Below are positions 1 through 10,661 of a stretch of DNA of 64,000 nt, in pieces. Below the pieces are notes generated by a model. The model worked only from the letters and a program-made list of their open reading frames with translations. It was not told the DNA's origin and did not search any database. The stretch spans positions 57,350,867 to 57,414,866 of the forward strand of contig OZ020303.1 in the NCBI GenBank assembly GCA_963971305.1. The letters run 5' to 3'. A program made the translations under genes and the position numbers. Numbering within the stretch: position 1 is the stretch's first letter; every line of letters begins with the position of its first letter. Source of the stretch: Arcuatula senhousia. Taxonomy: Eukaryota > Mollusca > Bivalvia > Mytilida > Mytilidae.

Positions 1-540
1 TTAAGTCTGTTTAACATGAAGCAGTTATGTTACAACATTGATATTTGGTATGCGGTTGCATCAGCATCAGTACAGATCAGTTTTAAAAGGATTTCAACTG
101 TATGCTCCTGCAGTCACAGTCTACTGACTTTGAAATTTTACAATGATTTGGCCGAGGTTAACCTGTTTTCTTAAGTCTGTTTAACATGAAGCAGTTATGG
201 TTCACTATTGATATTGGGTATGCACTTGCAATAGCATTAGTACAGATCAATCTTTGAAAGTTTACACCGATTTGGCCGAGGTTAACCTTTTTTCTTGCCT
301 CTGTTTAACATGAAGCAGTGATGGTACATCATTGATATTGGGTATGAACTTGCATTAGCACCAGTACAGATCAATTTCAAAAGTATTTCATTTGTATGAT
401 CCTGCAGTCACAGTCTACTGATTTTGAGATTTTACACTTTTTAACTTTTTACTTATGTCATGAGTGTTTTATATAAAGCAGTTATGGTTCACCATTTACA
501 TTTGGTATGGAGCTGCTTAAGCATCAGTTAAGATCAGTTT
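1..540. repeat. Imperfect tandem array, ~120-170 bp units
   Basis: Four related units begin near 1, 172, 295 and 450. Each opens with a variant of CTGTTTAACATGAAGCAG and then carries a block around 'cagtacagatca'; two of them also share 'ggccgaggttaacct'. Spacing is irregular (about 171, 122 and 157 bp), so units have gained or lost internal blocks. No coding potential is visible. Confidence 0.7.
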
Positions 541-1129
541 AAGGAGGAGTTTTACTTCATGTTATACTGTGTCCAGTTGCGACAGGCGAGACATGTCTCT
601 GTGTTAACAGTTTATTTATATTTATCCTTTTTATAAAAACATTGTTTCTCAATCGAGTTGCCATAACTTCTACCGATAAAACAAAAAAGTAAAGCGGGTG
701 GAGGACAACCGTGTCGTATTCCCCTAGTATTTTTGAAATCCACCCATTATTCATAGCACATGTCTGAATATCACTATAAAGCAATTCATCCAGTAAATAA
801 AAGAGGTATTAAAGCCAAAGTGTTTTAACACCGAAAACATGAAACTCCGTGTTAATGTATCGAACGCTTTAGAGAAAACAACGAATACAATTCCTCTTCT
901 ATCTTATAAGATTCAGCATAATCTATAACATCTTGTATTTGTCTTAAGTTAAAACCAATGAATCGCCCCTGTATATATCTGGTTTGATGTTGATTAACTG
1001 TCTTCTGTAGTACTTTCTTATCATCATGTCATGGGTCATTTTTACGGCTTATGCAAGCTAAAGACAAATACGTTTTAGATCATTTAAGGACGACAACACC
1101 GATGGCATCTTTAAATAAATGTCTTAATT
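541..1129. other. Gene-free stretch
   Basis: AT-rich sequence between two tandem arrays. Only short open frames are present, without recognisable domains, and I see no clear repeat structure. Confidence 0.5.
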
Positions 1130-1880
1130 ATACCCCCCGCAAACAAAGTTTGGGGGTTAATAGGAAACACCCTGTCTGTATGTCCGTCCGTCTGTCCAAA
1201 TAACTTGTAAGCGCTTCTCCTCCTAAACCGTTTGAATGATTTTACTGAAACTTTACATGAAGGAAGTACATCATATGTAGATGTGCATGAAGAATTTTCA
1301 TTGCACTCTGACATCATTCAGGGAAGATACTTGGACTTAGACTTTTTAAATACATTATTCATTGGGAGATCCCGTAAGCGCAACTCTTCCTAAACCGCTT
1401 GATGGATTTCGATGAAACTTTACATGAAGGAAGTACATTATATGTAAATGTGCATGAAGAATTTTGATCGCACTCTGACATCATTCAGGGAAGATAATTG
1501 AACTTAGACTTTTTTAATATATCATTCAATGGGAAATCCCGTTAGCTCAACTCTTCCTAAATTGCTTCATGGATTTTGATGAAATTTACATGAAGGAAGT
1601 ACATCATATGTAGATGTGCATGAATAATTTTCATCGCACTCTGACATCATTCAGGGGAGATAATTGGACTTATCCTTTTAAATACATTATTCAATGGGAG
1701 ACCCTGTAAGTGCAACTCCTCCTAAACAGCTGAATGGATTTTAATGAAACTTTACATGAAGTAGGTACATCATCTGTAGATGTGCATGAAGAACTGGTAT
1801 TGCTCTTCGTTATCATTAAGGGGAGATAACTGGACTTGATATTTGAGTCCATTATGAAGCGGGGGTATCCTTTTGTGAGC
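1130..1880. repeat. ~166-bp tandem array in the 5' flank of the cGLR gene
   Basis: Four units begin near 1207, 1374, 1541 and 1706, a period of 165-167 bp. Each has 'gtaagcgcaactcttcctaaa', then 'gatgaaactttacatgaaggaagtacat', then 'gcactctgacatcattcaggg' with substitutions. The block opens with a C-run/G-run ('ccccccgcaaacaaag..gggggtt') and a CCGTCCGTCTGTCC stretch, and a GGGGGTAT motif recurs at the far end (about 1860). From memory, such G-run plus GTCC-run starts are common in molluscan dispersed repeats; that is inference. Short open frames here are by-products of the repeat. Confidence 0.75.
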
Positions 1881-2056
1881 TCGCTCACAGTATTACTTGT
1901 TGGTTTTTTGGTTGGTTCCTGTTTCAATAAAGAGACGAAAATCCGAAAAAACTCATTGACTATTCGAGTGTTAAATAGCAAGATTTAGAAACAAACCTTA
2001 TGGACACATTTCTAAACTTTTTTTACAGGACATGGTATTAGAAAATTGAATTTATA

Positions 2057-5000
2057 ATGTATTCATCAACCCACAAAACGCTACAGAAAGCTCCAGAAAA
2101 TCTGAACGAGAATGAACTGGTCAAGTGTAACAAAATAGTTGCAAAACTGGTTGCTAAGTGTCTCCAATATTTCGAATGCAAACCTCCAGGTGACATTAAG
2201 TGCAATCTAGGAACAAATGTAGTAACCGAAAATGAATGGATTCGACTACTTTTGCAGAATATATTTGATGGATGTGCAATGTCATTTACAGGATGCGAGG
2301 GAAAGTCAATAAGTCAAGCAGACGAACAACGAGCAAAAATAGCTGGTCAACCATGCGTGAAATATATTGTGGGCAGCATGTATGAAGGTGTCGGTTGCGC
2401 AAGTCCAGATGAGTATTCAGATACCGACATTATGAATGTTCTCGAATGCTTTCAAGCTTTTCACGAAGAGTCAGATATCCATCCTGAACATCTGGAGAAT
2501 GACATTAGCAAAGCGACAGATACTGTACAATCTTCAAACTGCAGAATACTTCCAGATAAAAAGATAATACAATTACGAAATTCTACAAACCCTGGTTATG
2601 CTAAAATTCTTAAGAACAAAGAATCTGAGGATTTACTAAAAATCGCAGAGTCGCTTAACTTTGGTCCCGTGATTCGAAGCAGTAAAACAGAAAATCTTCT
2701 AGCTCATAATTTTGAGTTTGATAATGCTATTTCGGTCGAATGTAAGACTTGGCCATCGTCTGCCGTAAACTGGGAAACCCGAGAAAGATTTTCTGGGTGG
2801 CCAAACAAGGAACTGATCTTACAATGTTTAAAATTGCCTTGTACAATTGTATCCAAATCACACCCTATGAATCTGAATGACAAGTATGAATGGCGTTTTT
2901 CCTTCACGAGACAAGAGGGTCTTCTGATTCGTAGTCTCCCAATTGAAGTGCGAATGGTTTACATTGTCTCAAAAGTTTTGTTGAAACAAACTATCTTTAA
3001 AGAAAGTACTCTATCATCATATCACCTCAAGACTACTTTTCTCTGGTTTTGTGAAGACTATGGAAAAAACAGGTTTATGGGAACTGATCTTGAAACAAAT
3101 ATCCAACGCTTTCTCAAGTTTCTATTGGAACAATTACATGCTAGAAGAATTGCACATTATTTTATTGACAATAGAAACATGGTTTCTTATATAAGAGGAG
3201 AGGAAATGGAAAAAAATGAATTCGATCTCGCTTACTTTTTATCGCATCTTCTAGAAGAAATACTCTACGTGAGAACCGCTGTGCAATACCCGTTTTCAAC
3301 GTGTACGATTGCAGAACGCATAATGAAAGGTTTGTCAGAATCAGAGTTATCTCTGCAGAAAATTCAGTCTAATTATTTGTATATATCCATTGAGCATTTG
3401 TTTAAACTATACCAGCCACATTTTAACTTAATCTGGATGTATATCAAGAATGTACCATTTCTGGTCACTGAGATATGCAAAATTAATTCCGAGGGAGACC
3501 AGAGCACTATACAAGCAGCAATCAACAATGCAGAGTTTTTGCTTAAAATATACGGAAAAGAATGGGTAAAATTAGCAACATTGCTATGCTCACTTGTTGA
3601 AATTAACGACCCCAAATTAAAAGAATCTGCACGGTGGCTAATGATGGTGTCATTCCAAGCACAAAATGATAAACTCACAACTGCTGCCTGTATAGCAGAT
3701 ACGATTAATCTTATTGCAATGCAACTCGGTGTGTCTGCGACTGAAAGTTGCTGCATAGCTCTTACTGACTGGGTCTTTACGAATAAATCCCAGAAGGATA
3801 TTTTCTTATTCACCGCAAAAGAAATCTTTTGTACGTGTAGATCGTGGTCATTGGACAATGATGACCACTTATTGGCTTGTCTAGTGGTAGTAGTTAACGT
3901 ATTTCAATTGTCCCAAGAAGATACAGAGGTTGGAATTGCATCTGCGTTAAGGCTTCATCACTCTTTAGACAAAATTAAGATAATTTCAACCTTTTGCAAT
4001 CTCATCAAAAAGGCGGATTTGAATAATGCATTAAAGCATCTTGTTTATTTACCGGCCCTTATGATGGAACCCAAAGGTTCAATGAATGAAACAATGGATG
4101 GATTAATTCCAGTAAATACAAGCATAGGAACATTGAAAAGTCAAGCAAAGCATGAAATTGGTAAAGCGTTTGAAACAATTGATGCTTTGGTGTCTTCAAA
4201 TGTACTTAAAACTAGCACCGACACTTTTAGGTTTGTTTTGGCGGGGGTGGTTTTTCAAAAACTGACGTTAGACCCACCGGATACAGAAACAGTAAAAGCA
4301 GTTTTGCAAGAAAAGAAAGCGTCAAAAATATCAGAAGATAATGATGAAATCAAAGAGATTCAAACCGATATAGAGAATCTACTGCAAACAGACGAACCGG
4401 ATCTCGGGATGGTTTTTCAATTCTTAGTGTTCTACACAAGAAAAAGTATTACATCAGCAGGGTTGCCTTTTACGTCATCAGTTTTAGATGAGTTGGTAAA
4501 ACCGCATTATAATCTTGGTATTTTAGCTGCAGTCGGAAGGGAGCTAATTGCAGTGGGAAACATTGAGGAAAGTATTAAAACTATTGAGCTATGGATAGAA
4601 CGGTCAACTGGTGCACCAATAAGACAAAATCCAATTCTAAGAGTAAAAATGTATGGTAATCTTGGCCACTGTTATCATATCAAAGCAATGAACTCAGATA
4701 AACATGATGAAAAAGAAGGGTGGATGAGAAAATCAGCCGTTTTGTTTCGATCCGCCATGAAAGAAAAGGAAAAGGACATTGCAGTCGAAGTAGACTTTTT
4801 GTTGTTCCTATGGGAACAGGAATCTTATGATGATTTTGAAGTTTTTCTCACAAATGCGTGTTTCTCCGGTGAAATTACGAGTTTATTTAACTATTTTTCG
4901 ACTTCAAAGCAGCTAATGCATAAAATGGAAGAAATAAAGGAATTCCTTGAGGTTAAAGAGCAATTAAACATATCTTCTGTAGCATTTGCAAACTATATAG

Positions 5001-5347
5001 CGATTTGCTTTTCAGCACAATGCAAGGATATGGGTACAGACACTTCACCTAAACGTGGCAATGAATTGAAGAACGAATATTTATCTCGGATTAAAGCATG
5101 TGTCAATATTTTAAGCATTGTCTACAAGCAGATGAAAACAACAGGTTCGGAGTCTTCGAATGACCTTCAAATTCTTGCTGCCACAACCATGCTACTAAGC
5201 TTGGCCGCGAAAAAGCTTGGAATGTATGAACTTGCTTCCAAGTCTTTAGAACAAATACTAGAACTAAATCAAAATGATAAATTTGTCAAAACAAAGAACG
5301 AGGAGCTGAAGAACTTAATTCTTGAAGCAAAGAAAAGAGAAATTTAA
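2057..5347 (+). CDS. cGAS-like receptor (Mab-21 nucleotidyltransferase) with long helical/TPR-like C-terminus
   Basis: One uninterrupted exon of 1096 codons. Residues ~100-130 carry the nucleotidyltransferase signature: a GS pair (106-107) followed by D122-x-D124. A third acidic residue, D222, sits just before C229 and the WPS motif at 232-234, where this family has its third metal ligand. Residues ~245-400 match the Mab-21 helical half: the WP pair at 248-249, EWRFSF at 278-283, and the SSYHLKT block at 320-326 typical of cGAS/Mab-21. All three catalytic carboxylates are present, so an active cyclic-dinucleotide-type synthase is plausible. Residues ~400-1096 are helical, with TPR-like stretches near ~870-915 and ~1050-1095; vertebrate cGAS has no such tail. 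An in-frame TAG lies 16 nt upstream of the ATG, and a good acceptor (tttttttacag, ending 2028) suggests an intron in the 5'UTR. Family assignment is firm; nucleotide product and ligand are not predictable here. Confidence 0.85.
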   Translation: MYSSTHKTLQKAPENLNENELVKCNKIVAKLVAKCLQYFECKPPGDIKCNLGTNVVTENEWIRLLLQNIFDGCAMSFTGCEGKSISQADEQRAKIAGQPCVKYIVGSMYEGVGCASPDEYSDTDIMNVLECFQAFHEESDIHPEHLENDISKATDTVQSSNCRILPDKKIIQLRNSTNPGYAKILKNKESEDLLKIAESLNFGPVIRSSKTENLLAHNFEFDNAISVECKTWPSSAVNWETRERFSGWPNKELILQCLKLPCTIVSKSHPMNLNDKYEWRFSFTRQEGLLIRSLPIEVRMVYIVSKVLLKQTIFKESTLSSYHLKTTFLWFCEDYGKNRFMGTDLETNIQRFLKFLLEQLHARRIAHYFIDNRNMVSYIRGEEMEKNEFDLAYFLSHLLEEILYVRTAVQYPFSTCTIAERIMKGLSESELSLQKIQSNYLYISIEHLFKLYQPHFNLIWMYIKNVPFLVTEICKINSEGDQSTIQAAINNAEFLLKIYGKEWVKLATLLCSLVEINDPKLKESARWLMMVSFQAQNDKLTTAACIADTINLIAMQLGVSATESCCIALTDWVFTNKSQKDIFLFTAKEIFCTCRSWSLDNDDHLLACLVVVVNVFQLSQEDTEVGIASALRLHHSLDKIKIISTFCNLIKKADLNNALKHLVYLPALMMEPKGSMNETMDGLIPVNTSIGTLKSQAKHEIGKAFETIDALVSSNVLKTSTDTFRFVLAGVVFQKLTLDPPDTETVKAVLQEKKASKISEDNDEIKEIQTDIENLLQTDEPDLGMVFQFLVFYTRKSITSAGLPFTSSVLDELVKPHYNLGILAAVGRELIAVGNIEESIKTIELWIERSTGAPIRQNPILRVKMYGNLGHCYHIKAMNSDKHDEKEGWMRKSAVLFRSAMKEKEKDIAVEVDFLLFLWEQESYDDFEVFLTNACFSGEITSLFNYFSTSKQLMHKMEEIKEFLEVKEQLNISSVAFANYIAICFSAQCKDMGTDTSPKRGNELKNEYLSRIKACVNILSIVYKQMKTTGSESSNDLQILAATTMLLSLAAKKLGMYELASKSLEQILELNQNDKFVKTKNEELKNLILEAKKREI

Positions 5348-7048
5348 AAATAACTTTAATTAAGAACCTTATGGTGAAATTTTTTTACTCAAATCAAAAT
5401 CATGATAATTTAAAAAGTGTTGTTAAAAGTGATTTTTTTGCTCCTTATCTACATTTTTTATTCCCCTCTTAAAAATGGGGGATTAAGGGATACAATTTTT
5501 CCGTCAGCCAGACTTTCGTCCATTGTACGCGTGTCCATGTTACATTCACTTTAAGGATGGTAATTCCTGAACTTTTATTCATATCACTGATTTTATGATT
5601 TGATATGGAAATAATTGTCTACCTTATCAAATAAAAAATAGGTCCGTGTGCTCGTTTCCGAGATATATGACGTCAAAACTTTGGCGAGAATCAGACTTCT
5701 CAATATTTTACATACTGTAACTTTAACATTGTGACGTTGTTGGCCATAAAAACTATAGTGTTGATCAACAATTTTTAAGCAATTTCATACAGTTGGTTTT
5801 TAAGACCTTTATAATCATAAAATTTCATAAAAGATAGTGGTCAGTTTTCAAAAAATTTCCTCAATATTGAAATCCAGAGGAGATTTGAAATAAGATTGAA
5901 ATTCTGAAACATGAAGAGTGACTTCCTTAATTATGTTATTCATCACTTATATCAGAACACCACCTCATCAACTGCTCAATGTTTTAATTAAATGTTTACA
6001 CTTTCATTGTGACATAATGCACTATACAATTTATGTACATTCTAGAATTTTACAATTTATTCTAAAGAATTATTTTCAAATAAAAATTATAGGTGCATAA
6101 TATTTTCTTTTTTTAAAATGATAGGTTTTCTAGAAAACTAGGTTTCATTGGTTTTTTCACTGGGGTACATGTAGCCGATCCTAAAATTTTGATGGACGAG
6201 AGGGGTTTGGTGTTAAAAACTTCTTTAAACCCACATTTTCTTTTTTATGCATATACCAGACGGGACCATTGCGATTTTTGATTTCACCTTTGGGTTATTT
6301 TCTTCTGAAACATAATACTGACCGCCTATGTAAAACAGAAAAGGTAAGCCAAGAAATGTGAAAAAGGAAGCAATGTCTTCTCTTGCCTGGGTTTCTTAAA
6401 ACACCTTAACTTTGAGTTTTTCCTCATATGGGTGAATTTCTTCAAATCAATATATAAATTCTGTTGAGCGATTTGAGGATAAGGAAATCCTCAAATTTGA
6501 TATATATCATAAAACCGGTCACAGTTTTTGTAGTCTCATGAATGAAAATATATGGAAGTATGAATACAAGAAGAATATAATCAAAACACAGATATAATAA
6601 GAATCAGATGCAAAATCAGAATTATAGATCAACCGATGTACAGGAACAAAGCAATTTAGAAAATATTTAAATAGCAAACTATTTATTCTTAATAACTCGC
6701 ATATATTCTTTAAAGCAAAATACACCCATATGGGTCAAAGCAAAAACAAAAACATGTAAAATACAAAACATATACAGAAAACAACAGAGTATACAGAACA
6801 TTAACATATGGAGTTTTAGTTTTGAGAACATTTTGACCCATGTGGACCCTATTTTCGTAGTACAAGTGACTGCTTTATAAAGTCGCATACAATTGGAATC
6901 AGTTCTATATCGGGATTCAAAATTCAATATCGCCGATGGGACATTAAGCAACTAACAATCAATCAACCAATCTATTTTTTGTTTAAAATTACTTTTTTAA
7001 TTATTTTTATTTTCATAAAGGGTTTGTTCAAATATATAGATCTTATAA
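5348..7048. other. 3' flank of the cGLR gene, no gene seen
   Basis: A candidate polyadenylation signal AATAAA lies at 5630-5635, about 285 nt after the stop. Beyond it the sequence is AT-rich. A G-run followed by 'ccgtcagccagactttcgtcc' near 5474-5520 looks like a dispersed molluscan repeat start. Open frames at 5918-6100 and 6519-6951 show low-complexity composition and no domain. Confidence 0.5.
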
Positions 7049-8400
7049 ATATATGTTGTGTACAAGTTACAAGATTGTACATGTTGCAACATGTACAAAT
7101 AAAATGTACAAGTTGCAACATGTACAAATAAAATGTACAAGTTGCAACATGTATGGTGCAATTGTACAAGTTGTAACATGTACAACTTTTGCTGTACATG
7201 TTGCAACATGTACAAACTTTTTTATGAAATTTGTTGTAACTTGTACAATTGGACATAAAAGACAATACATTCCCTTATTTCGAAAAAAAAAAAACAATTT
7301 AAATTTCCTGGATTAAATTATAATAGACATGATAGCATATCTCATTTCCACTCAGCTTAAACTGAGTAGATTAATTAGGTCATAAAAGAACAAATTTGCA
7401 AAATAACTTAATTGCAGCAGAAATTATACCAAGAGATTAGGCAGCTTGCCGAGAACAATTCTTAAGAAAACAATACCTTTACTGGCGGGATACACCAGAT
7501 ATCATATAAGAATTGATAAAGGCCAAAACGAACAGCAGTCATGTTGACTTGCTTCTCTCATACTAATAAACATGGAACATTGACTCTAACAAAATATTGA
7601 TAAAGTTGCACAAGTCCCTGTACAGCAGCAAACAAATTAACTGTCAGAGATAGAAATATTCTAATGCATGACAAAGTGATAAGAGTTGAATCTTTTGAGA
7701 CAAAAGAAAGAAAGTAATCAGTGCTGCAGTGCACTTCATTAGGGAGAGAAAAATCTTTTATTGGAACAAGTATTTTTTGCATTTGAGCATTTTTTCCAAG
7801 GTAAATTTACTACAGATTGTAATAAGTGTCCATTGGACAAGTATGAACAAGAGTAGGACGGATAAAATGTTACATGAGTAGGACTTACAGGTTTGATGAT
7901 GAGTGTAGATGTTATTTCTGGTATTGAGTGGATTTTCAGACTGTTAAATGTTAGAAAGTAGAGGGCAATGGCATTTCTTTGTAAAATTTGTAAAAGAAAA
8001 AAAAACGTAAGGGGAGATGTTAGTGTCCCAAAACAAATTGTAAGTAATTTGAAGTGTCATTCATCTACACCTTGCAATACAAGTTTTACTGTTGAATAGA
8101 ACTGAACATTGTTAATTTTTCTGATAAGAATTCTTCATTCCTTGGTTGTTTTTGTATTTGTAAAGAAGCTAAATCTTAAGCAAATTACATCAGTAGATCA
8201 TTACTAGACACCAAATACTCCTTGTATGCCATTTGTACAAGTTACAAAAAAGTCTTTAAAAAATTTGTACATGTTGCAACATGTACAGAAAAGGATGTAC
8301 ATGTTGCAACTTGTACGATTGCACCATACATGTTGCAACATGTACATTTTTTGTACATGTTGCAACATGTACAAAGTTGCAACTAGTACACAACATATAT
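7049..8400. mobile_element. Foldback-type DNA element with palindrome-array terminal inverted repeats
   Basis: The left end (7049-~7255) and right end (~8225-8400) are inverted copies of each other over roughly 175-205 bp. Both begin ATATATGTTGTGTAC at the outside and carry the same succession of units, including the shared landmark 'tatggtgcaat'. Each arm is built from repeats of TACATGTTGCAACATGTA, which is its own reverse complement, separated by short A/T spacers. TA dinucleotides abut both ends, compatible with a TA target duplication, though the flanks are too AT-rich to be sure. The ~970-bp centre has no credible coding region, so the element is non-autonomous. Confidence 0.75.
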
Positions 8401-8460
8401 ACTAATTTGTTGCAGTTCTCAATTCAATCAAACAAATGACGACTTGTAGAACTTCACATT

Positions 8461-9432
8461 TCATCCATCAGTGTGATTTATAATAGACCCTACAGAATAT
8501 TCGTCTAATAATTCAATAAAAGCACTGTTTGGAATAAATTCTACACGAGCAAAATCAGAATGTTCACATTCAACTAGAAATGTTGCAATATCTTCTATTT
8601 CCGACCCCATATGGTCCACCTTCGATTCTACTCTTTGTAAAACATCTAAAAATTCGATACCAGGCTTTACGTCCCTTAACTCGTCTTTCATGCTACAAAT
8701 GTCTTGAGAAAATGAATCAAGTTGCGCTTCGAGATTAAAACGAGTAAAATCTGCCCTTTCAACCTCATCTACGAGTTCGTCTACAGCCCTTAGAATGGTT
8801 TCATAACATACAGCCAGTCTATCGCGAAGCTGTTCCAATTCACATTTTACTGACGATTTACTTTCTTGAAAAGCTTCTCGCAAACGATACTGGTCTGTGA
8901 TCAACTGACGCACACGATTCTCTTGTCCCGTAAGTGTGTGTTGTAGAATATGAACATCGTCCTTCCGTCTGTTATAAATATCATAAAGAGTGCTGCATTC
9001 ACAAGTTTCCGAACGATGATCATTAACCGCACATTCTGAACAAACAAGTACATCATCGGTTGCACAATAGAATTCCCGCGGTCTTCCATGATGACGTTTG
9101 CATGTTGAAATCATTCCTTCGTGTATTTCCACTGCTTTCTTCAAACTCCATAAAAACGTAGCAGGAGGAAAATGTAAAGCCCATCTCTTGGCGTTCTTCA
9201 TTTCGTACGGTTTTTTAATAACATGTCTATCTATTGGGCAGAGAAATTCTGAATCTGTAGCGGATTGTTTTATATACTCCGTCAAGCAGTTTAGGCAAAA
9301 ACTATGGCCACATGGCAAGACACGAGGGTCGCGGTACTGGTCCATACAAATACTGCATATCAAATACTCCTCCTTTACATTTTTAATCGTTCTTTCTTCG
9401 TCATTTTGTGAATCCATATTACAGTCAGCCAT
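8461..9432 (-). CDS. TRIM-like RING/B-box/coiled-coil protein
   Basis: A single exon of 323 codons. Residues 26-68 form a RING finger: C26, C29, C41, H43, C46, C49, C65, with D68 where the last cysteine is expected. Residues 111-146 form a B-box: C111, H114, C123, D126, C131, C134, H139 and C144/C146. Residues ~155-290 are predicted coiled coil from their charged heptad-like pattern. There is no C-terminal NHL, PRY-SPRY or filamin domain, so this is a short C-terminally plain TRIM. Such proteins usually act as E3 ubiquitin ligases in the cytoplasm, and many bivalve members respond to infection (family knowledge). The stop codon lies only 60 bp from the palindromic foldback element at 7049-8400, and no AATAAA occurs between them on this strand. 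Confidence 0.85.
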   Translation of the reverse strand: MADCNMDSQNDEERTIKNVKEEYLICSICMDQYRDPRVLPCGHSFCLNCLTEYIKQSATDSEFLCPIDRHVIKKPYEMKNAKRWALHFPPATFLWSLKKAVEIHEGMISTCKRHHGRPREFYCATDDVLVCSECAVNDHRSETCECSTLYDIYNRRKDDVHILQHTLTGQENRVRQLITDQYRLREAFQESKSSVKCELEQLRDRLAVCYETILRAVDELVDEVERADFTRFNLEAQLDSFSQDICSMKDELRDVKPGIEFLDVLQRVESKVDHMGSEIEDIATFLVECEHSDFARVEFIPNSAFIELLDEYSVGSIINHTDG

Positions 9433-9579
9433 TTTTATTTTTATTGTTAAGTTACAAATTCAACATTGTTTTGTTTCCTTTGTTTTTATGCCAAAGAAGT
9501 ATACAATGATTTGTACTACAAATTTGATATACTTCGCATTGTTTTGAGTCGACAGCGAAACGAATTCGTTTTCATTACT
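9433..9579. promoter_or_regulatory. Possible divergent promoter region
   Basis: 147 bp separate the TRIM-like start codon (minus strand) from a possible plus-strand first exon at 9580. No clear TATA box is placed. Assignment rests only on the head-to-head arrangement, and the plus-strand partner is itself uncertain. Confidence 0.25.
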
Positions 9580-10661
9580 ATGGACAACCACACCAATGGA
9601 ACTTTTAAAAAGGTCGTTAAAAATATTACTCACAAGTTCGTCAAAGTTGATGCAAGGTAACTATCGTTTGTAGCTGCATCAAATCCATTTGTAACTACCT
9701 CAAGTTAAAATGATCATGGATGGTTATGATACAGGTTGTTTCTCGTATACCAACCATATTTACCTATTCGACCAACGTCAAATTCTATATAGTGTTGCAA
9801 GGACGAAAAACACCAAAACAGCCGCTCGATCACTTACTTAATTAAATTCTTTGTAGGCACTCAGTAGCTAAGTCCTAAGACTACCTCTTACTATTAACAG
9901 GGAAAATATAGGGAGCGTCAATATAGAAAGTCGACAAACACAGCGCGGTCGTGGAGCAACTCATGTTAATGTTTGCTACCAATCACTCCCTGTGTTTGAT
10001 TGAAGGTCTTTCGTCATACCAGAATATTGTAACTTGTCGGTATAACGGTCAATACATAGAAGTTTCATATGGAGAAAGTCGTCGTTTGAAATCTAGACAT
10101 TATGCCAGAATTACGCAATAAATTACAATGTAACGTCGTTATATGAACTCAAAAATCACGGGAGCCTGAATCATTCAACTCTCGTTTATAACCAAGAATG
10201 GTGCGTGGCATGTCGATTAAATGGTGGTCAAACGCTTCAAAGCAATCCCTTTAGTGGTTAAATGTCAGAAAAAAAATAAAAGAAAAAATAAATTTGGGTA
10301 TAAACGATTGATCTGACAATGTTGATCCTGAAGTCATTTGTTTTAGAACTCAATGAGCTGAACGGTTCTGCAATGCTAGGTTTTTTTTTTCAAATTCTCT
10401 ATTAGTTATGGTGCAAACAGTGTAAAATTAGTCTACATTGACGATGAAGGTGAAATAACTTCCATGGTGACTTGTCGTACACGTTGTATATAGAGCTTTT
10501 GCGGTGCTGAAAAGTTGTTGCTTCAGATTTTCTTTATCTCTTATGCTTTTTACGCTCCTGTTCTTTGAATTTTCAGAAATGGTTATTTCGCAAACTTAGT
10601 GAAGGACATCCTAACGATCAAGTGCACAATCATTTATGTGATTATAGAGATCGTTCAATAA
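9580..10661 (+). CDS. Doubtful two-exon small gene (53 codons)
   Basis: An ATG at 9580 opens 77 nt ending at a GTAACT donor (9657). A good acceptor 'gaattttcag' ends at 10576, and joining the two in phase 2 gives a 53-residue frame that stops at 10659-10661, with AATAAA overlapping the stop. The second exon continues into 'ggacggacagacgacagtcgg', which looks like a molluscan dispersed-repeat tail, so the match may be chance or a non-coding transcript. No domain is recognised. Confidence 0.2.

Noticed and set aside
3373..3858. 161-codon antisense frame inside the cGLR gene
   Set aside because: A shadow of the real coding strand, with no domain and no independent support.
7053..7316. Overlapping Cys/Thr/Met-rich frames in the palindrome array
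   Set aside because: Both strands and several frames give similar peptides because the DNA is self-complementary. Not a gene.
9098..9547. 149-codon plus-strand frame opposite the TRIM-like gene
   Set aside because: Antisense of the RING/B-box coding region; the zinc-ligand pattern is on the minus strand.
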